Shown here piece after piece: positions 18,775 through 20,139 of a DNA stretch of 20,139 nt. Position 1 is the stretch's first letter. Each line of letters begins with the position of its first letter. The stretch is taken from assembly GCA_029777935.1 (NCBI GenBank), contig JAKORH010000087.1, positions 1 through 20,139 on the forward strand, in the 5' to 3' direction. Source of the stretch: Pseudomonadota bacterium. GTDB taxonomy: Bacteria > Pseudomonadota > Gammaproteobacteria > Burkholderiales > Burkholderiaceae. A model generated the notes under the pieces. It was not told the origin of the DNA and did no database searches. It worked only from the letters and a program-made list of their open reading frames with translations. The position numbers were made by a program, and so were the translations under genes.

Positions 18775-18799
18775 AAGCAGGGCCATTTCAGAGGCAACC

Positions 18800-20139
18800 A
18801 TGCAATACGTGTACACCATGCGCCGCGTCGGCAAGGTCGTGCCGCCGAAGCGCGAGATCCTGAAGAACATCTCGTTGAGCTTCTTCCCCGGCGCCAAGAT
18901 CGGCGTGCTGGGACTGAACGGCGCCGGCAAATCGACGCTGTTGCGAATCATGGCCGGCGAGGACAGGAACTTCGAGGGCGAAGCAGTGCCGATGCCGGGC
19001 ATCAAGATCGGCTTCCTGCCGCAGGAGCCTGCACTCGATCCCGAGAAGACCGTGCGCCAGGAGGTCGAGGCCGGGCTGGGCGAAGTCTTCGAAGCCAAGG
19101 CCCGGCTCGACGCGATCTACGCCGCCTACGCCGAGCCCGACGCGGACTTCGACGCGCTCGCGGCCGAGCAGGCGAAGTACGAGGCGATCCTCGCCACGCG
19201 CGGCGAGGACCTCGACCATCAGCTCGAAATCGCCGCCGACGCGCTGCGGCTGCCGCCGTGGGACGCGAAGATCGCCAACCTGTCCGGCGGCGAGAAACGC
19301 CGCGTGGCGCTGTGCCGGCTGCTGCTGTCGAAGCCCGACATGCTGCTGCTGGACGAGCCGACCAACCACCTCGATGCCGAAAGCGTCGAATGGCTGGAGC
19401 AGTTCCTGCTGCGCTTCCCCGGCACCGTGGTCGGCGTCACGCACGACCGCTACTTCCTCGACAACGCGTGCCAGTGGATCCTCGAACTCGACCGCGGCTT
19501 CGGCATTCCGTACGAGGGCAACTACTCGGCGTGGCTGGAGCAGAAGGAGAAGCGGCTGGAGATCGAGGCCAAGCAGGAGCAGGCGCGCATCAAGACGATG
19601 AAGGCCGAGCTCGAATGGGTGCGGCAGAACGCGAAGGGCCGGCAGGCCAAGAGCAAGGCGCGTCTGCAGCGCTTCGAGGAGCTGTCGAGCTACGAGTACC
19701 AGGCGCGCAACGAGACCAGCGAGATCTTCATCCCGGTGGCGGAGCGTCTGGGCAACGAGGTGATCGAGTTCGTCGACGTGAGCAAGGGCTACGGCGACCG
19801 GCTGCTGATCGACAAGCTGTCGTTCAAGGTGCCGCCGGGCGCGATCGTCGGCATCATCGGTCCCAACGGCGCCGGCAAGTCGACGCTGTTCCGCATGATC
19901 ACCGGCAAGGAGAAGCCCGATGCCGGCGAGATCAGGCTCGGCCTGACGGCGAACCTCGCGTATGTCGACCAGTCGCGCGACGACCTCACGGCGGACAAGA
20001 CCGTGTGGGAGGACATCTCCGGCGGGCAGGACATCCTGACCGTGGGCAAGTTCGAGATGCCGTCGCGCGCTTACCTGGGCCGCTTCAACTTCAAGGGCGC
20101 CGACCAGCAGAAGATCGTCGGGCAGCTTTCCGGCGGCGA
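18800..20139 (+). CDS. ettA: Energy-dependent translational throttle protein EttA (ABC-F), 3' end outside window
   Basis: The frame starts at ATG 18800 with GAGG upstream and stays open to the window end (446 codons, about 80% of the usual 555 or so). It is a soluble twin-cassette ABC-F ATPase without membrane helices: first Walker [10 protein letters not shown] (38-46), signature LSGGEKRR (161-168), Walker B with [14 protein letters not shown] (182-195), the charged inter-domain P-site linker with [19 protein letters not shown], and second Walker [10 protein letters not shown] (354-362). The start [23 protein letters not shown] is typical of EttA as opposed to Uup or YheS. EttA binds the ribosomal E site and gates the first elongation step according to ATP/ADP level. 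The second signature motif begins right at the window end (LSGG). Confidence 0.95.
   Translation, partial: MQYVYTMRRVGKVVPPKREILKNISLSFFPGAKIGVLGLNGAGKSTLLRIMAGEDRNFEGEAVPMPGIKIGFLPQEPALDPEKTVRQEVEAGLGEVFEAKARLDAIYAAYAEPDADFDALAAEQAKYEAILATRGEDLDHQLEIAADALRLPPWDAKIANLSGGEKRRVALCRLLLSKPDMLLLDEPTNHLDAESVEWLEQFLLRFPGTVVGVTHDRYFLDNACQWILELDRGFGIPYEGNYSAWLEQKEKRLEIEAKQEQARIKTMKAELEWVRQNAKGRQAKSKARLQRFEELSSYEYQARNETSEIFIPVAERLGNEVIEFVDVSKGYGDRLLIDKLSFKVPPGAIVGIIGPNGAGKSTLFRMITGKEKPDAGEIRLGLTANLAYVDQSRDDLTADKTVWEDISGGQDILTVGKFEMPSRAYLGRFNFKGADQQKIVGQLSGG

Overview
The window reads as chromosomal DNA of a very GC-rich Gram-negative proteobacterium. A betaproteobacterium (Burkholderiales/Rhodocyclales-like) is the best guess. 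This rests on the strong G/C third-position bias, periplasmic c-type cytochromes, a TonB-family protein, an EttA of proteobacterial type, and the intergenic palindromes encoding 'PAxAGIQ'- and 'PRRRPGP'-like peptides that are typical of such genomes. The taxonomic call is inference. No tRNA, rRNA, CRISPR array, insertion sequence or phage gene was seen.

Layout. (1) 1-2844: the tail of an unidentified gene, a small Met-less cytochrome c, then on the minus strand a PEP-mutase/isocitrate-lyase-family enzyme and an SLC13/ArsB-type ion transporter. A perfect 27-bp inverted repeat separates the last two. (2) 2894-4755: an shp-dhc-cytochrome b operon. It encodes an Asn-liganded-type SHP (DUF1924), a diheme cytochrome c and a membrane cytochrome b561, and should carry electrons from quinol to the periplasmic SHP. 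A textbook CTTAAG-N5-CTTAAG direct repeat (PmrA/QseB-type box) lies just upstream. (3) 4780-7480, minus strand: a two-subunit molybdenum hydroxylase of the isoquinoline 1-oxidoreductase type (2Fe-2S subunit, then Tat-exported Mo-binding subunit). (4) 7481-7873: no intact gene, but a possible decayed membrane-protein remnant. (5) 7874-11086: a minus-strand cupin, aldo/keto reductase and SDR cluster, with a divergent LysR regulator and a candidate operator between them.

(6) 11223-13094: an unusual fusion of a papain-like (C1) cysteine peptidase domain with a serine alpha/beta-hydrolase domain in one polypeptide. (7) 13257-18485: a TonB-family protein, glucokinase, a membrane-anchored trehalose-6-phosphate synthase and trehalose-6-phosphate phosphatase. 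The last two overlap by ATGA. Glucokinase supplies glucose-6-phosphate, which OtsA and OtsB turn into trehalose. This OtsA has an N-terminal two-helix module with an extracytoplasmic loop, which suggests that trehalose synthesis is directly coupled to an envelope signal. (8) 18486-20139: an intergenic region with two palindromic repeats, followed by ettA, which runs off the end of the window.

The items most worth a second look are the peptidase-hydrolase fusion, the sensor-like membrane OtsA, and the PmrA/QseB-type box in front of the SHP operon.
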